Source: Betaproteobacteria bacterium
GTDB taxonomy: Bacteria; Pseudomonadota; Gammaproteobacteria; Burkholderiales; SG8-39
Length of the DNA: 64,000 nt
Reading direction: 5' to 3'
NCBI GenBank assembly: GCA_016234705.1
Contig: JACRAS010000212.1
Span: 51,714-115,713, forward strand
Below, piece after piece: positions 1 to 8,127 of this stretch. The notes below the pieces were generated by a model. It saw only the letters and a program-made list of their open reading frames with translations. It did no database searches and had not been told where the DNA came from. The position numbers were made by a program, and so were the translations under genes. Each line of letters begins with the position of its first letter. Position 1 is the first letter of the stretch.

Positions 1-789
1 CAGAGCATCGGCGCGCTGCTGATTGCTGGCATCATCCCAGGTATTCTGGTGGCGCTCACCATTGCCGCCACCGTCGTGGTCCTGGTACTGATGCACGCAA
101 ACAAGATCGAGACCCGCAGCTATACGCTGCGCGACAAGATCGCGTCGCTCAAAGTAGTCGGGCCGATGCTGGCGCTGTTCATGCTGGTGACCGGGGTGAT
201 TTATCTGGGTGTCGCCACGCCGACCGAGGCTGCCAGCCTGGGCGCCTTCGGGGCTTTGCTCCTGACCTGGTCCGAAGGCCGTCTGACCTGGAAAGGGTTG
301 AAGCTGGCGCTGACCCGGTCCGCGAACACGAGCTGCATGATCATGCTGATCCTGATGACGGCCAGCGTCTTCGGATATTTCTTTACCCTCACCGGCGTCA
401 CGCAGGACCTGGTGGCCTGGATTTCCACGCTTGAGATATCGCGTTGGACGGTGCTGGTGTTGATCCTGGCGATCTACATCGTACTCGGCTGCTTCCTCGA
501 CCAGATCTCGGTGCTGATTCTTACCGTGCCGATCAGCCTGCCGGTGGTGCTGTCGCTCGGATTTGATCCGATCTGGTTCGGCATCCTGGTCATCGTAACC
601 GCCGAGCTCGGCATGGTGACGCCGCCAGTCGGCATGAATGCTTTTGTGGTCGCGCGCTACTCGGGATTTGCGTCCGAAGAAGTGTTCATCGGCTTGTGGC
701 CGCATATTATCGCCCACATCCTGATCCTGGCGGTGTTCGTGGCCTGGCCGCAGATCATCCTGTGGTTGCCGACAACTATGATGAAGTAA
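1..789 (+). CDS. dctM: TRAP transporter large permease (DctM family), 5' truncated by the window edge
   Basis: The reading frame is open from base 1, so only the C-terminal 262 residues are present. It is almost wholly hydrophobic, with several membrane segments. The motif GIIPGILVALT near the start and the late segment ELGMVTPPVGMNAFVV (near 600-660) are characteristic of the DctM/SiaM large subunit, which forms the sodium-coupled transport channel in the inner membrane. The small DctQ subunit and the N-terminus should lie before base 1. The binding protein follows 463 bases downstream on the same strand, as in many TRAP operons. A GTG at 49 is only an internal codon and not a start. Family assignment is firm; the substrate is unknown. 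Confidence 0.9.
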   Translation, partial: QSIGALLIAGIIPGILVALTIAATVVVLVLMHANKIETRSYTLRDKIASLKVVGPMLALFMLVTGVIYLGVATPTEAASLGAFGALLLTWSEGRLTWKGLKLALTRSANTSCMIMLILMTASVFGYFFTLTGVTQDLVAWISTLEISRWTVLVLILAIYIVLGCFLDQISVLILTVPISLPVVLSLGFDPIWFGILVIVTAELGMVTPPVGMNAFVVARYSGFASEEVFIGLWPHIIAHILILAVFVAWPQIILWLPTTMMK

Positions 790-857
790 TCCTTCGCGCC
801 CGCGAGTCGCATCGAATGCGGGCGCAGAAACATGGATTCGCAACAGAGGAGAATGAG

Positions 858-1061
858 ATGGCCGAGGCCGCGGCAATGTTCGACAAGATCCGGGATCCCC
901 GCGTGGCGGCCACGCTCCCCGATGGCCCGTCGCTGCTGATGGGGCTGGACGAAATCAGCATGACGCAGGAATACGCAGCGCGGATCGCCGCCTTCCAGGC
1001 CGGCGTCGCCGCGCAAAGGCCATGGATCTACCAAAATGGATTTCGCCTCGGCGCCCGTTAG
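858..1061 (+). CDS. Small hypothetical ORF (67 aa) between TRAP permease and binding protein
   Basis: A 67-codon frame starts at ATG 858, six bases after a good Shine-Dalgarno sequence (GAGGAG), and ends at TAG 1059-1061. The protein begins MAEAAAMFDKIRDP and ends WIYQNGFRLGAR; it has no signal peptide or membrane segment and I recognise no domain. Its position inside the TRAP operon suggests co-transcription. It may be a small accessory protein or the leftover end of a larger enzyme gene, since the neighbourhood contains many remnants. The good ribosome binding site is the main reason to list it. Confidence 0.4.
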   Translation: MAEAAAMFDKIRDPRVAATLPDGPSLLMGLDEISMTQEYAARIAAFQAGVAAQRPWIYQNGFRLGAR

Positions 1062-1114
1062 AACGACGGGATGGTTTACGTCTGCCAAAACCTATTGCAA
1101 TTAAGGAGGGGCAC

Positions 1115-1189
1115 ATGTCGCGCGACTTGATTGACAGCACCGACACTCGCGGCGAGATCTTGCACCGGGACACGTTGGTACCACCGTGA
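1115..1189 (+). pseudogene. 24-codon ORF behind a strong ribosome binding site, probably a truncated gene start
   Basis: AAGGAGGGG at 1103-1111 is one of the best Shine-Dalgarno sequences in the window. It sits directly before ATG 1115, but the frame stops after 24 codons at TGA 1187-1189. The peptide starts MSRDLIDSTDTRGE and has no recognisable domain. A strong RBS leading into so short a frame suggests the 5' end of a gene whose body has been deleted. A leader peptide for the downstream dctP-type gene is the alternative. Confidence 0.3.
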
Positions 1190-1252
1190 CGTTGCCGGAT
1201 CCCATTCTCTCGACGCACCACACCCCAAAAATGACACAAAGGAGACATCACC

Positions 1253-2293
1253 ATGAAAATCACATCCAAGCTCACCCTAATTGCCGCCCTGACCGGCGCG
1301 CTTTTCGCGACCAGCACGCCGGTGTCGGCGCAGGAAAAAATCACTCTGCGCGCCGCGGACTATCTGGCGCCCACTCATTACATAATCCGCTTTGGCGTCA
1401 AGAACTGGATCGACAATGTTTCGAAGATGTCGAACGGCCGCGTTGAAATCCGGCATTTCCCCTCCGAGCAACTCGGCAAGGCCGCCGATCTGCTGTCCCT
1501 GGTCCAGGCCGGCACCGTAGACGTGGCCGGCGTCGTGCCCAGCTTCATGTCCGAGCGGATGCCGCTTAGCACGATCGGCGAGCTGCCGGACCATTATCGC
1601 AACGCCTGTCACGGTACCAAGGCGACTGCGGATCTGTTTATGAACGACGGCATCCTGGGCAAAATGGAACAGGAGCCGAACAATGTCGTGGTGCTTTTCA
1701 CTATTGCGACCCCGATTTACACCATCTTCTCCAAGCGCGACAAGCTCGCTTCGCTGGACGCGCTCAAGGGCATGAAGCTGCGCACCCTCGGCGGCGTCAT
1801 GTCCTCTAGCATTGAGAAACTGGGTGCTGTTGGCGTGCAGATGGCTTCGCCGGAAATTTACGAGTCGCTGGCTCGCGGCACGGTAGACGGGCTGGTCTAT
1901 ACCCATTCCGCTGTGGTGTCTGGAGGTATGCACAAACTCGTGAAATCGGCTTTGTCGGGCATTAATTTCGGTGGCGCCAACTTCAACTATACGATGGGCA
2001 AGCAGCGCTGGAACTCCTTGGCGCCGGACGTGCAAAAAATTCTTTTGGCCGCCGGCCGCGAGACGATGAAGTTTGCATGCGCCGAAATCGACAAGGATAC
2101 CGAGGCAGCAAAAAAGAAGATCAATGAAGCTGGCATCCAATTCTTCGAGATTCCTGCGGCGGAAAAGCTGCGGCTGGACAAGGCATTAGACGAAGTGGCC
2201 GAAGACTGGGTGCGTGACCGCGCCAAACGCAATAAGGCGGCCGGCGACGTATACAAAGCCTACCGTGCTGCTATCGCCAAGTATCCCGATTAA
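1253..2293 (+). CDS. dctP: TRAP transporter substrate-binding protein, DctP family
   Basis: 346 residues, normal for DctP-type periplasmic binding proteins. ATG 1253 follows AAGGAG at a good distance. Residues 1-26 form a Sec signal peptide with cleavage expected after VSA. The mature part shows DctP features: ITLRAADYLAPTHYI at the start, the segment GMKLRTLGGVMSSSIEKLGA in the middle where the family has its carboxylate-binding arginine (R in LRTLGG), and SPEIYESLARGTVDGLVYTHSAV, matching the family's P-x-E-x-Y-x-A-L-x-x-G-x-x-D-G motif. It delivers substrate, usually an organic acid, to the DctQM permease whose large subunit ends at 789. The actual ligand is unknown. Confidence 0.93.
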   Translation: MKITSKLTLIAALTGALFATSTPVSAQEKITLRAADYLAPTHYIIRFGVKNWIDNVSKMSNGRVEIRHFPSEQLGKAADLLSLVQAGTVDVAGVVPSFMSERMPLSTIGELPDHYRNACHGTKATADLFMNDGILGKMEQEPNNVVVLFTIATPIYTIFSKRDKLASLDALKGMKLRTLGGVMSSSIEKLGAVGVQMASPEIYESLARGTVDGLVYTHSAVVSGGMHKLVKSALSGINFGGANFNYTMGKQRWNSLAPDVQKILLAAGRETMKFACAEIDKDTEAAKKKINEAGIQFFEIPAAEKLRLDKALDEVAEDWVRDRAKRNKAAGDVYKAYRAAIAKYPD

Positions 2294-2577
2294 TTACCGA
2301 CGCCTGCCCTGCGGATAAACGGCGGAGTTTCCCCGCGCCCGCGGCGAGGGCAGGGCGGGGCGTGCCCAGGCGAAAGGCAGTACGGTCGCCCAGGAGGTAG
2401 CCATGCGTTCCGCGCGGCCGGTGCTTGCCTCGCCACCGAGTTCGCTTCAGGTCCACGCCGGCGCGGAAAGCCCGTCCCGAACGGATATTCACAAACAACT
2501 GCTGCGAAACAGCCCATGATATCGCCGCCCTTTCGAGGCGGGGGTACAGACGTGGCGCGAATCCGCAGGACGAGCTG
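2294..2577. other. Intergenic stretch, no convincing gene
   Basis: This 284-base gap between the TRAP binding protein and the convergent PEBP gene contains only a 38-codon ORF (2403-2519, +) behind an AGGAGG sequence; its translation resembles nothing I know and is proline/serine rich. CCTGCCCT (2303-2310) and AGGGCAGG (2347-2354) could pair as an 8-bp stem with a long loop and might help end transcription, but there is no T-run. Confidence 0.3.
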
Positions 2578-3072
2578 CTAACGCTTGAACAGCCCCATCA
2601 GCGACGCCTTCGCAAGCGTATTGAAATGCAACTGGAATCCCACCACCGCTGCCGCCGTATCCGCACTCACCGACAGCTTTTCCGTGCCCGTCGCGTACAC
2701 GCTGAACAAATAACGATGGGGATGATCGCCTTCGGGCGGGCACGGCCCGCCGTATCCCGGCTTGCCGAAATCGGTGCGCACCTGCAGCGCCCCGGCGGGA
2801 AGCTTGCCGCTGGCGGGATTGCCGGCATCCAGCGGCAACTCGGTCACGTTGGCGGGAATGTTCACCACCACCCAGTGCCAGAACCCGCTGCCGGTAGGCG
2901 CATCGGGATCGAAGCACAGTACCGCGTAGCTTTTCGTTCCCGCAGGCGCGCCTTCCCACTTTAGGTGCGGCGACTTGTTGCCACCGCCACAGCCGAATCC
3001 GTAGTCCACCGAAAGGATATGGTCCATGCCCAGATAGTCGCCATCCTTGAAATTATTGCTCGTCAGCTTCAT
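2578..3072 (-). CDS. YbhB/YbcL family (PEBP, Raf kinase inhibitor-like) protein
   Basis: 164 residues, the usual size for bacterial phosphatidylethanolamine-binding-protein homologues. The family signatures are clear: KSPHLKWEGAPAGTKSYAV, FDPDAPTGSGFWHWVV (the D-P-D-x-P and H-W anion-pocket motifs) and GGPCPPEGDHPHRYLFSVYA (the G-P-x-P and H-R-Y motifs). There is no signal peptide, so it should be cytoplasmic. ATG at 3072 is preceded on the minus strand by GGAGAT. The biochemical role of bacterial members is not established; small-ligand binding is likely. It is transcribed alone and converges on the TRAP operon. Confidence 0.92.
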   Translation of the reverse strand: MKLTSNNFKDGDYLGMDHILSVDYGFGCGGGNKSPHLKWEGAPAGTKSYAVLCFDPDAPTGSGFWHWVVVNIPANVTELPLDAGNPASGKLPAGALQVRTDFGKPGYGGPCPPEGDHPHRYLFSVYATGTEKLSVSADTAAAVVGFQLHFNTLAKASLMGLFKR

Positions 3073-3200
3073 CGCATCTCCTTTTCATACAAGCTACATT
3101 GGAATTTCCGAGCGATAGGAGAACCAATCCGCCGGGATTTCGAACCGGATTATTGATTAACTATCGGGCAATTTACAATAATCGCAGGGGCGGTGCAACA

Positions 3201-3223
3201 GCCTTGCCTCGCCTTGCCTCGCC
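3201..3223. repeat. 10-bp tandem repeat GCCTTGCCTC x2
   Basis: GCCTTGCCTC occurs twice head to tail (3201-3210 and 3211-3220), followed by a partial third copy (GCC). It lies in the 191-base gap before the chimeric remnant at 3264. No function is evident. Confidence 0.6.
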
Positions 3224-3263
3224 CCCGCCGTTCGGGAGCGCTTCGCAGTGCCGGGAATAGCTT

Positions 3264-3574
3264 ATGCTTGAGCCGCGCGGCGACGTTCACATACCGGATC
3301 TAGAAGACCCGCTGTTTGCGCCATTCTGGCAAGGTACGGCCGCGGGCGGGCTTCGCGTCCAGCAATGTCCGAAGTGCAAAGCGGTTTACTGGCCGAGGGC
3401 CGTTTCATTATCGGTTCGGTCGAAGCGTGTGTCGCGCCCGTGCAGAAACAGGTGCAAGCAGGCGTAACTTGGCTGGTGCTCCGCATGCAGTACCCTAGCT
3501 CCGATCCGCACCGGGTATTGGCGAGCATCAAACGCTTCGGCCACGAGGCGCCCTTCAGACACAAGACGGCCTGA
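3264..3574 (+). pseudogene. Chimeric remnant: Zn-ribbon/OB-fold (DUF35) start joined to a luciferase-like monooxygenase end
   Basis: The frame from 3264 begins like DUF35 acyl-CoA-associated Zn-ribbon proteins: IPDLEDPLFAPFWQGTAAG then LRVQQCPKCKAVYWPRA, with the C-P-x-C half of a zinc ribbon. After about 3395 the similarity is lost. In another frame the sequence GRFIIGSVEACVAPVQKQV, GVTWLVLRMQYP and ASIKRFGHEAPF looks like the last ~55 residues of a luciferase-like FMN monooxygenase, ending at TGA 3572-3574. The second zinc-ligand pair and OB-fold, and the monooxygenase N-terminus, are absent. The simplest reading is one deletion that joined two neighbouring genes out of frame. DUF35 proteins usually partner thiolases, so a thiolase/monooxygenase cluster may once have stood here. 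Confidence 0.65.
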
Positions 3575-3670
3575 ACGGCGTCGTTTTCGGCTGCCTCGAC
3601 TGTGGGTGGCGGGTCTGTTGATCCAGATCAAGTAATTTACATCCAATGGGCCTAATGATCGTTTAAACTA

Positions 3671-3709
3671 ACGCTCGCCAGAGAGCGTCGGTGCGGCTCC
3701 GCCGAGCCG
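3671..3709. promoter_or_regulatory. Two adjacent short stem-loops in the leader of the first binding-protein gene
   Basis: ACGCTC (3671-3676) pairs with GAGCGT (3683-3688), and CGGCTC (3694-3699) pairs with GAGCCG (3704-3709) across a 4-base loop. They lie 45-84 bases before the start of the first ABC binding-protein gene. No T-run follows, so a simple terminator is unlikely. A leader structure or protein site is possible but unproven. Confidence 0.35.
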
Positions 3710-3754
3710 ACAGGACGGATTTTCGAACCAAGAACGAAAGCAAGGAGGATGAGC

Positions 3755-4969
3755 ATGCAAACATTTCGATATCTTCGGCATATGGTGATGGGCGCATTGT
3801 GCGGACTCTTCATCACCGGCGGGATCGCTCACGCGCAGAAGGTCATCAAAATCGGCGCGCCTTTGGAACTCACCGGAAAATTTGTCATCTATGGTTCCGG
3901 GGGGCAGCGCGGCATCGAGATGGCCGTCGAAGCTTTTGCTGGAACCGCCGCCGGGCATCGGATCGAGGTGTTGCTGCGCGATATTCAAAGCACCAACCAG
4001 GGAGCTGTGTCGGCAATGACCGACTTGCTCGAGAAAGAGAAAGTTGACTTCATCATCGGGCCGGTTGCTTCCGGCCCAGTCTCGGCGGCGATACCCGCCT
4101 GGCGGCAACGCAAGCCCTTATGGATCGTCCCGGGAGCCACGGCGCCCAGTTTTGAGGAGGCCATTGCCGGGGAGGCAATGGTTTTTCATACCGCTGCCTG
4201 GGGGTATCAATATCATGCGAGTGCGGCTAATGCCCTTGCCGCCGCCTTTGGCAAGGGCAAGAAGGTGGCGATTATTTATTCTGATGGCGCCTATGGGCGA
4301 TCGAATTTACCGGCGGCGCGCGAGCACTATACCGAGGCCGGGTTTCAGATTGTGGCTACCGAGCTGGTGCGGGAGAACGCTACCGACATGAATCCGACCC
4401 TGCAAAAGCTCCGGCTCGCCAAGCCGGATGTGCTGGTTTGTCTCGTGCAGACGACGGATGCGATCGTGCTGGCCAAGCAGATTCATGTGGCCAAACTGGG
4501 GATACCCTTTGTCGTTGGCACCATTTATCCAACGCTCCAGACTTGGGCGGACGCGGTGGGCGAGGCGGCAAACGGTTGGATCGGCGCGGCGGCGTATCTG
4601 CCGGGGCAGGCGGTGCCGGCAGATCCGAAGTACCCGAAGATATTTCCCGCCGCAAAGGATTGGGAAGCGGCATTCAGAAAGAAGTACAACCGTGAACCCG
4701 AGTGGGTCGATGCGATGGTTTATAGTTCGGCGGCGATGCTGTTTGTGGCGATCGATCGTGCGGGAGGGAGCGATAAGGAGAGGGTGGCGAAGGAACTGCG
4801 CGATCTTGGGGTGCAAACCATAATGGGAGAGGGTAAGTTTGTCCCCACCAAAGGTGGTGCAGTCAATCAAGCCTTCAATGAGATGATCGCGCTTCAGCGG
4901 CAGGGTGACAAGCTGGTGACCGTATGGCCCAAAGCCCTTTCCAACGGCCAGATCAAGCCTATTCAATAG
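3755..4969 (+). CDS. ABC transporter substrate-binding protein, LivK/HAAT family (copy 1 of tandem pair)
   Basis: 404 residues from ATG 3755. That start is preferred over ATG 3749 because AAGGAGG abuts 3749 but sits at normal spacing from 3755. Residues 1-27 form a signal peptide (cleavage after AHA). The mature protein has the type I periplasmic-binding fold of branched-chain amino acid/amide receptors: KIGAPLELTGKFVIYG, the GPVASGPVSA turn, SDGAYGRSNLPAA, DVLVCLVQTTDAI. It should capture ligand for the LivHMFG-type permease encoded immediately downstream. The next gene is a same-length, ungapped paralogue. In this catabolic setting the ligand is more likely an organic acid or aromatic/alicyclic compound than an amino acid, but that is inference. 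Confidence 0.93.
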   Translation: MQTFRYLRHMVMGALCGLFITGGIAHAQKVIKIGAPLELTGKFVIYGSGGQRGIEMAVEAFAGTAAGHRIEVLLRDIQSTNQGAVSAMTDLLEKEKVDFIIGPVASGPVSAAIPAWRQRKPLWIVPGATAPSFEEAIAGEAMVFHTAAWGYQYHASAANALAAAFGKGKKVAIIYSDGAYGRSNLPAAREHYTEAGFQIVATELVRENATDMNPTLQKLRLAKPDVLVCLVQTTDAIVLAKQIHVAKLGIPFVVGTIYPTLQTWADAVGEAANGWIGAAAYLPGQAVPADPKYPKIFPAAKDWEAAFRKKYNREPEWVDAMVYSSAAMLFVAIDRAGGSDKERVAKELRDLGVQTIMGEGKFVPTKGGAVNQAFNEMIALQRQGDKLVTVWPKALSNGQIKPIQ

Positions 4970-4996
4970 CAAATACGAAGATGAAGGAGGATGAGC

Positions 4997-6211
4997 ATGC
5001 AAACATTTCGATATCTTTGGCATCTGGTGATAGGCGCATTGTGCGGACTCTTCATCACCGGCGGGATTGCTCACGCACAGAAGGTCATCCGAATCGGCGC
5101 GCCTTTGGAGCTCACCGGAAAATTTGTCATCTATGGTTCCCAGGCGCAGCGCGGCATGGAAATGGCCGTCGAAGCTTTTGCCGGAACCGTCGCCGGGCAT
5201 CGGATCGAGGTGTTGCTGCGGGATATTCAAAGCACCAACCAAGGAGCTGTGTCGGCGATGACCGACTTGCTCGAGAAGGAGAAAGTTGACTTCCTCATCG
5301 GGCCGATTGCTTCCGGCCTCGTCTCGGCGGCGGTACCCGCCTGGCGGCAACAGAAGCCCTTATGGATCGTCCCGGGAGCCTCGGCGCTCAGTTTTGAGGA
5401 GGCCATTGCCGGGGAGGCAATGGTTTTTCATACCTACGCCTGGGGGTATGGATATCATACGGGCCCGGCTAATGCCCTTGCCGCTGCCTTTGGCAAGGGC
5501 AAGAAGGTGGCGATTATTTATTCTGATGGCGCCTATGGGCGGTCGCATTTGCCAGACGCCCGCAAGCACTATACCGAGGCCGGGTTCCAGATCGTGGCTA
5601 CCGAGCTGGTGCGGGAGAACGCTGCCGACATGAATCCGGCACTGCAGAAGATCCGGCTCACCAAGCCGGATGTGCTGGTTTGTCTCATGCAGACGACGGA
5701 TGGGATCGTGGTGGCCAAGCAGATTCATGTGGCCAAACTGGGGATTCCCATTCTCGTTGCCAGCGCATTTCCGCAATTCCAGACTTGGGCGGACGCGGTG
5801 GGCGAGGCGGCAAACGGCTGGATTACCGCGGTCTCCTATCTGGCGGGGCAGGCGCTGCCGGCAGATCCGAAATACCCGAAAATATTCCCCGCCGCGAAAG
5901 ATTGGGAAGCGGCATTCAGAAAGAAGTACAGCCGTGAACCCGAGCTCATCGATGCGATGGTTTATACCTCGGCGGCGATGCTGTTTTTGGCGATTGATCG
6001 TGCGGGGGGAGGCGATAAGGAGCGGGTGGCGAAAGAACTGCGCAATCTCGGGGTGCAAACCATAATGGGAGAGGGTAAGTTCGTCCCCACCCCAGGTGGT
6101 GCAGTCAATCAGGCCTTCAATGAGATGTTCGTGATCCAGCGGCAGGGCGACAAGATCGTGACCGTGTGGCCCAAGGCCCGTTCCAACGGCCAGTTCAAGC
6201 CGATTCAATAA
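4997..6211 (+). CDS. ABC transporter substrate-binding protein, LivK/HAAT family (copy 2 of tandem pair)
   Basis: 404 residues, aligning with the preceding gene over its whole length without a gap. The ribosome binding site and first codons (AAGGAGGATGAGCATGCAAA) are identical in both, so the duplication included the translation start. ATG 4997 is chosen for the same spacing reason. Differences are not spread evenly; they group where this fold contacts ligand (for example GSQAQ for GSGGQ, ASALSF for ATAPSF, TYAWGYGYHTGP for TAAWGYQYHASA, VASAFPQF for VGTIYPTL). This suggests the two receptors feed one permease with different ligands. The permease genes follow after 94 bases. Confidence 0.93.
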   Translation: MQTFRYLWHLVIGALCGLFITGGIAHAQKVIRIGAPLELTGKFVIYGSQAQRGMEMAVEAFAGTVAGHRIEVLLRDIQSTNQGAVSAMTDLLEKEKVDFLIGPIASGLVSAAVPAWRQQKPLWIVPGASALSFEEAIAGEAMVFHTYAWGYGYHTGPANALAAAFGKGKKVAIIYSDGAYGRSHLPDARKHYTEAGFQIVATELVRENAADMNPALQKIRLTKPDVLVCLMQTTDGIVVAKQIHVAKLGIPILVASAFPQFQTWADAVGEAANGWITAVSYLAGQALPADPKYPKIFPAAKDWEAAFRKKYSREPELIDAMVYTSAAMLFLAIDRAGGGDKERVAKELRNLGVQTIMGEGKFVPTPGGAVNQAFNEMFVIQRQGDKIVTVWPKARSNGQFKPIQ

Positions 6212-6305
6212 ACCGGGAACGGTGAAACCGGAAATGGTGCGTTGGTCCGCCTGCGGGTTTCGTGCGCATGGCGGCGGGCGGCCCCCCCGTCCAGGATAGG
6301 TTCCG

Positions 6306-7181
6306 ATGACGTTATTGCCGCAGGTTCTGCTGGATGCGCTGCTGCTTGGCGGGCTCTACTGCTTGATGGCGGTGGGGCTGGCACTATGTTTTGGCGTGAC
6401 GCGCATCATCAATTTTGCCCATGGCGAGATGATCATGATCGGTGCCTATGGGGCATTCTTGTTGACTCAGCACTTCGGCATTGACCCGCTGCTCAGCCTG
6501 CCGCTGGTGGCGCTGGGTGTGGCGCTGATCGGCGGTCTCGTGTTCAAGCTATGTGTTCAACGTGCGCTCGATGCGCCGCATGTTAACCAAATCCTGCTGT
6601 TGTTCGGTGTCGGACTGATATTGCAGAATATCGCGGTTCTGATATTCACCGGCGACGAGCGATCGGTGACGACGGCGTATTCGCTGGCATCCGAGCAATT
6701 TTTCGGCATGATGGTGGCGTACGGCCGGCTGATTGCGTTCGCAGTATCGATTGGCTTGACCGTCGGGTTGATCGTTTGGCTGCACGTCAGTGAAATGGGA
6801 AGGGCGATTCAGGCCGTGGCACAGCAAAGGGATGCAGCCAAGCTCATGGGTATCAACGTCACGGCGATGTACATGGTGTCCTTCATGGTCAGCGCCGCTC
6901 TCGGTTCGGCTACCGGCGCGGCAATGAGTTTTCTGTTGACGATCACGCCGTTCATGGGCTTTCATATATTGATCAAAGGATTTGCGATCGTCGTGCTCGG
7001 TGGACTGGGCAGCGTCGGTGGGACACTGATCGCGGCTTTTGTGTTGGCTTTCGTTGAAACCGGGGTCTCATACTACGTGCCCGAGGGGGGGGGATGGGCC
7101 GAGGGTGTAGCCCTTGCGGTGCTGCTCATGGTGTTAATCCTGCGGCCCCGCGGCTTCCTGGGTCAAGCCGTTGATAATTGA
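6306..7181 (+). CDS. livH: ABC transporter inner-membrane permease, LivH family
   Basis: 291 residues, very hydrophobic with about eight membrane spans. LLGGLYCLMAVGLALCFG followed by RIINFAHGEMIMIGAY is the diagnostic N-terminal motif of LivH-type permeases, and AIVVLGGLGSVGGTLIAA lies in the cytoplasmic loop that docks the ATPase. ATG 6306 is used. The stop overlaps the start of the partner permease by 11 bases, implying translational coupling. With the partner it forms the channel fed by the two tandem binding proteins. Confidence 0.93.
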   Translation: MTLLPQVLLDALLLGGLYCLMAVGLALCFGVTRIINFAHGEMIMIGAYGAFLLTQHFGIDPLLSLPLVALGVALIGGLVFKLCVQRALDAPHVNQILLLFGVGLILQNIAVLIFTGDERSVTTAYSLASEQFFGMMVAYGRLIAFAVSIGLTVGLIVWLHVSEMGRAIQAVAQQRDAAKLMGINVTAMYMVSFMVSAALGSATGAAMSFLLTITPFMGFHILIKGFAIVVLGGLGSVGGTLIAAFVLAFVETGVSYYVPEGGGWAEGVALAVLLMVLILRPRGFLGQAVDN

Positions 7182-8127
7182 GAAAACACCTCGAGGCGCG
7201 GCGCTGGCAATCGTCGCTTCGCTCGTCAGCCTCGCCCTGCCGTTCGCGGCGACGGCAGTCGTCAACGACTGGATCATCTCGGCGGCGAGCATGGTCATCC
7301 TTGCCGTGAGTTGGAATATGGCAGCCAACGCCGGGCTCATTTCACTCGGCCACTCGGCGTTCTGGGGTGTCGGTAGTTACACCGCGGTACTTACCGCAAA
7401 CAAGCTCGGGCTACCGTTGGCGGTTGCCCTGATACCGGCGATGTTCATCGGGGCTCTGCTCGGCGTGCTGCTCGCCCTAATCACCGGGCGCTTGCGTGGA
7501 ATATTTTTCGCGATCGCTACCCTTGCGCTGTCCGAGGGTCTGCGGGTGATCGCGGTGATGACGCCGGGTTTCACGGGCGGCGGAGAAGGGATCTACATTA
7601 ACCCGCAACTCCGAATCGGAGCGCATTGGGTGGCTGCTATTATGGTTGTGGGCGCGTTGATATCGATCTTGGTGGCATGGGCGATCTCGCGCACATCATG
7701 GCATTTTGCATTTCGCGCCATGCGCGCCAATGAATCTGCGGCGCAAATGCTCGGTGTGCGCCCGGTCACTTTTCGGGTCGGGGTACTGGCGTTGGCGGGA
7801 GCAATGGCGGCGTTCGCCGGCGGCGTTCGCGTCTGGTACGGTGGGTTTGTCGACCCGGGAATCGCTTTCGACTTGCAGATCACCATCCTTTCCCAAATCG
7901 GCCCGCTTCTCGGTGGTATTTACACCTTGGCGGGTCCGGTGATCGGTGCGTTGCTCAGCGTGCTGCTCTCCGAGGCCGCACGAATCTGGTTCGGGGCTCA
8001 AGGCTTCGGTCTGCTGGTCTATGGTGTTGCACTGGTCCTGTGTATTCTGTTTCTGCCCCACGGCATTTGGGGGGGGCTGCAGCGACTCCGGACTTTCGGC
8101 CGTCGCCGTATTCGTGGCGAGCAATGA
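7171..8127 (+). CDS. livM: ABC transporter inner-membrane permease, LivM family
   Basis: 318 residues from TTG 7171, which overlaps the end of the LivH gene by 11 bases. Motifs of LivM are present: ILAVSWNMAANAGLISLGHSAF, then AMRANESAAQMLGV, and GPLLGGIYTLAGPVIGA near the C-terminus. The protein ends with a basic tail. Its TGA lies inside an ATGA overlap with the ATPase gene (ATG 8124), so livH, livM and the ATPase are translated in a coupled chain. The TTG start is inferred from the lack of an in-frame ATG before the first membrane segment. Confidence 0.92.
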   Translation: MIIEKTPRGAALAIVASLVSLALPFAATAVVNDWIISAASMVILAVSWNMAANAGLISLGHSAFWGVGSYTAVLTANKLGLPLAVALIPAMFIGALLGVLLALITGRLRGIFFAIATLALSEGLRVIAVMTPGFTGGGEGIYINPQLRIGAHWVAAIMVVGALISILVAWAISRTSWHFAFRAMRANESAAQMLGVRPVTFRVGVLALAGAMAAFAGGVRVWYGGFVDPGIAFDLQITILSQIGPLLGGIYTLAGPVIGALLSVLLSEAARIWFGAQGFGLLVYGVALVLCILFLPHGIWGGLQRLRTFGRRRIRGEQ

